Source: an uncultured Novosphingobium sp.
GTDB lineage: Bacteria; Pseudomonadota; Alphaproteobacteria; Sphingomonadales; Sphingomonadaceae
DNA: 64,000 nt
Assembly (NCBI GenBank): GCA_937996535.1
Contig: CALKVF010000076.1
Location: 35,428 to 99,427, forward strand
Reading direction: 5' to 3'
The notes beneath the pieces are model-generated. The model had not been told where the DNA came from and did no database searches. It saw only the letters and a list, made by a program, of their open reading frames with translations. Shown piece after piece: positions 62,268 through 64,000 of this stretch (position 1 is its first letter; every line of letters begins with the position of its first letter). Made by a program: the position numbers and the translations under genes.

Positions 62268-64000
<1,733 letters not shown>

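Overview
The window looks like chromosomal DNA of a GC-rich alphaproteobacterium, most likely of the order Sphingomonadales (Novosphingobium, Sphingobium, Erythrobacter and relatives). The evidence is the run dusB-ntrB-ntrC-ntrY-ntrX-hfq-hflX, a fused IspDF enzyme, the PHA regulator PhaR, an Hfq with two Sm domains, and NtrX without a GAFTGA loop. I see no rRNA, insertion sequence, prophage or CRISPR array. There is one tRNA gene, tRNA-Ser(TGA).

Layout. 1-7.4 kb: gyrA (cut by the window edge), a secreted repeat protein, a beta-carbonic anhydrase, lipA-ratA, a CinA-type amidohydrolase and ispDF. 7.5-16.8 kb: a same-strand nitrogen-regulation and RNA-metabolism block made of dusB, two complete two-component pairs (NtrBC, NtrYX), double-domain Hfq and the GTPase HflX. 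16.7-25.5 kb: a tightly overlapping minus-strand run from mltB-like and rlpA through a DD-carboxypeptidase, tmk, holB, metG, tatD and an MBL hydrolase to mazG. It combines peptidoglycan remodelling with replication and translation housekeeping. 25.6-45.3 kb: an accessory, envelope-oriented region with the tRNA, an orphan secreted protein behind a CtrA-like box, a TonB-dependent receptor, three TadE/TadG-type pseudopilin genes, and a five-gene run of secreted DUF11 proteins. One DUF11 protein is a 1678-residue polypeptide ending in a predicted outer-membrane beta-barrel. A PilZ-domain gene diverges from this run. 45.3-64 kb: housekeeping again, with lpdA, a thioesterase and pdhC, a universal stress protein, rnr, an archaeal/eukaryotic-like proS, phaR, alr, an MHS-type transporter, a degenerate IscU-like protein, cvpA, radA, a patatin-like hydrolase, dnaJ and dnaK (cut by the window edge).

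The most interesting part is 30.9-45.3 kb. The pseudopilin genes and the DUF11 run share DxNxNGxxDxGxD-type predicted calcium loops. Three DUF11-run proteins share an N-terminal strand module, and three end exactly on a DUF11 strand. A TTAA-N7-TTAAC-like (CtrA-type) site precedes the run, and a possible c-di-GMP effector gene diverges from it. My inference is a cell-cycle-controlled surface fibre or adhesin system. Other points of note are the tandem Hfq, a 22-bp-spaced direct repeat directly before the ntrY start codon, an apparent CTG start for hflX, and a GyrA carrying alanine at the main quinolone-contact position.
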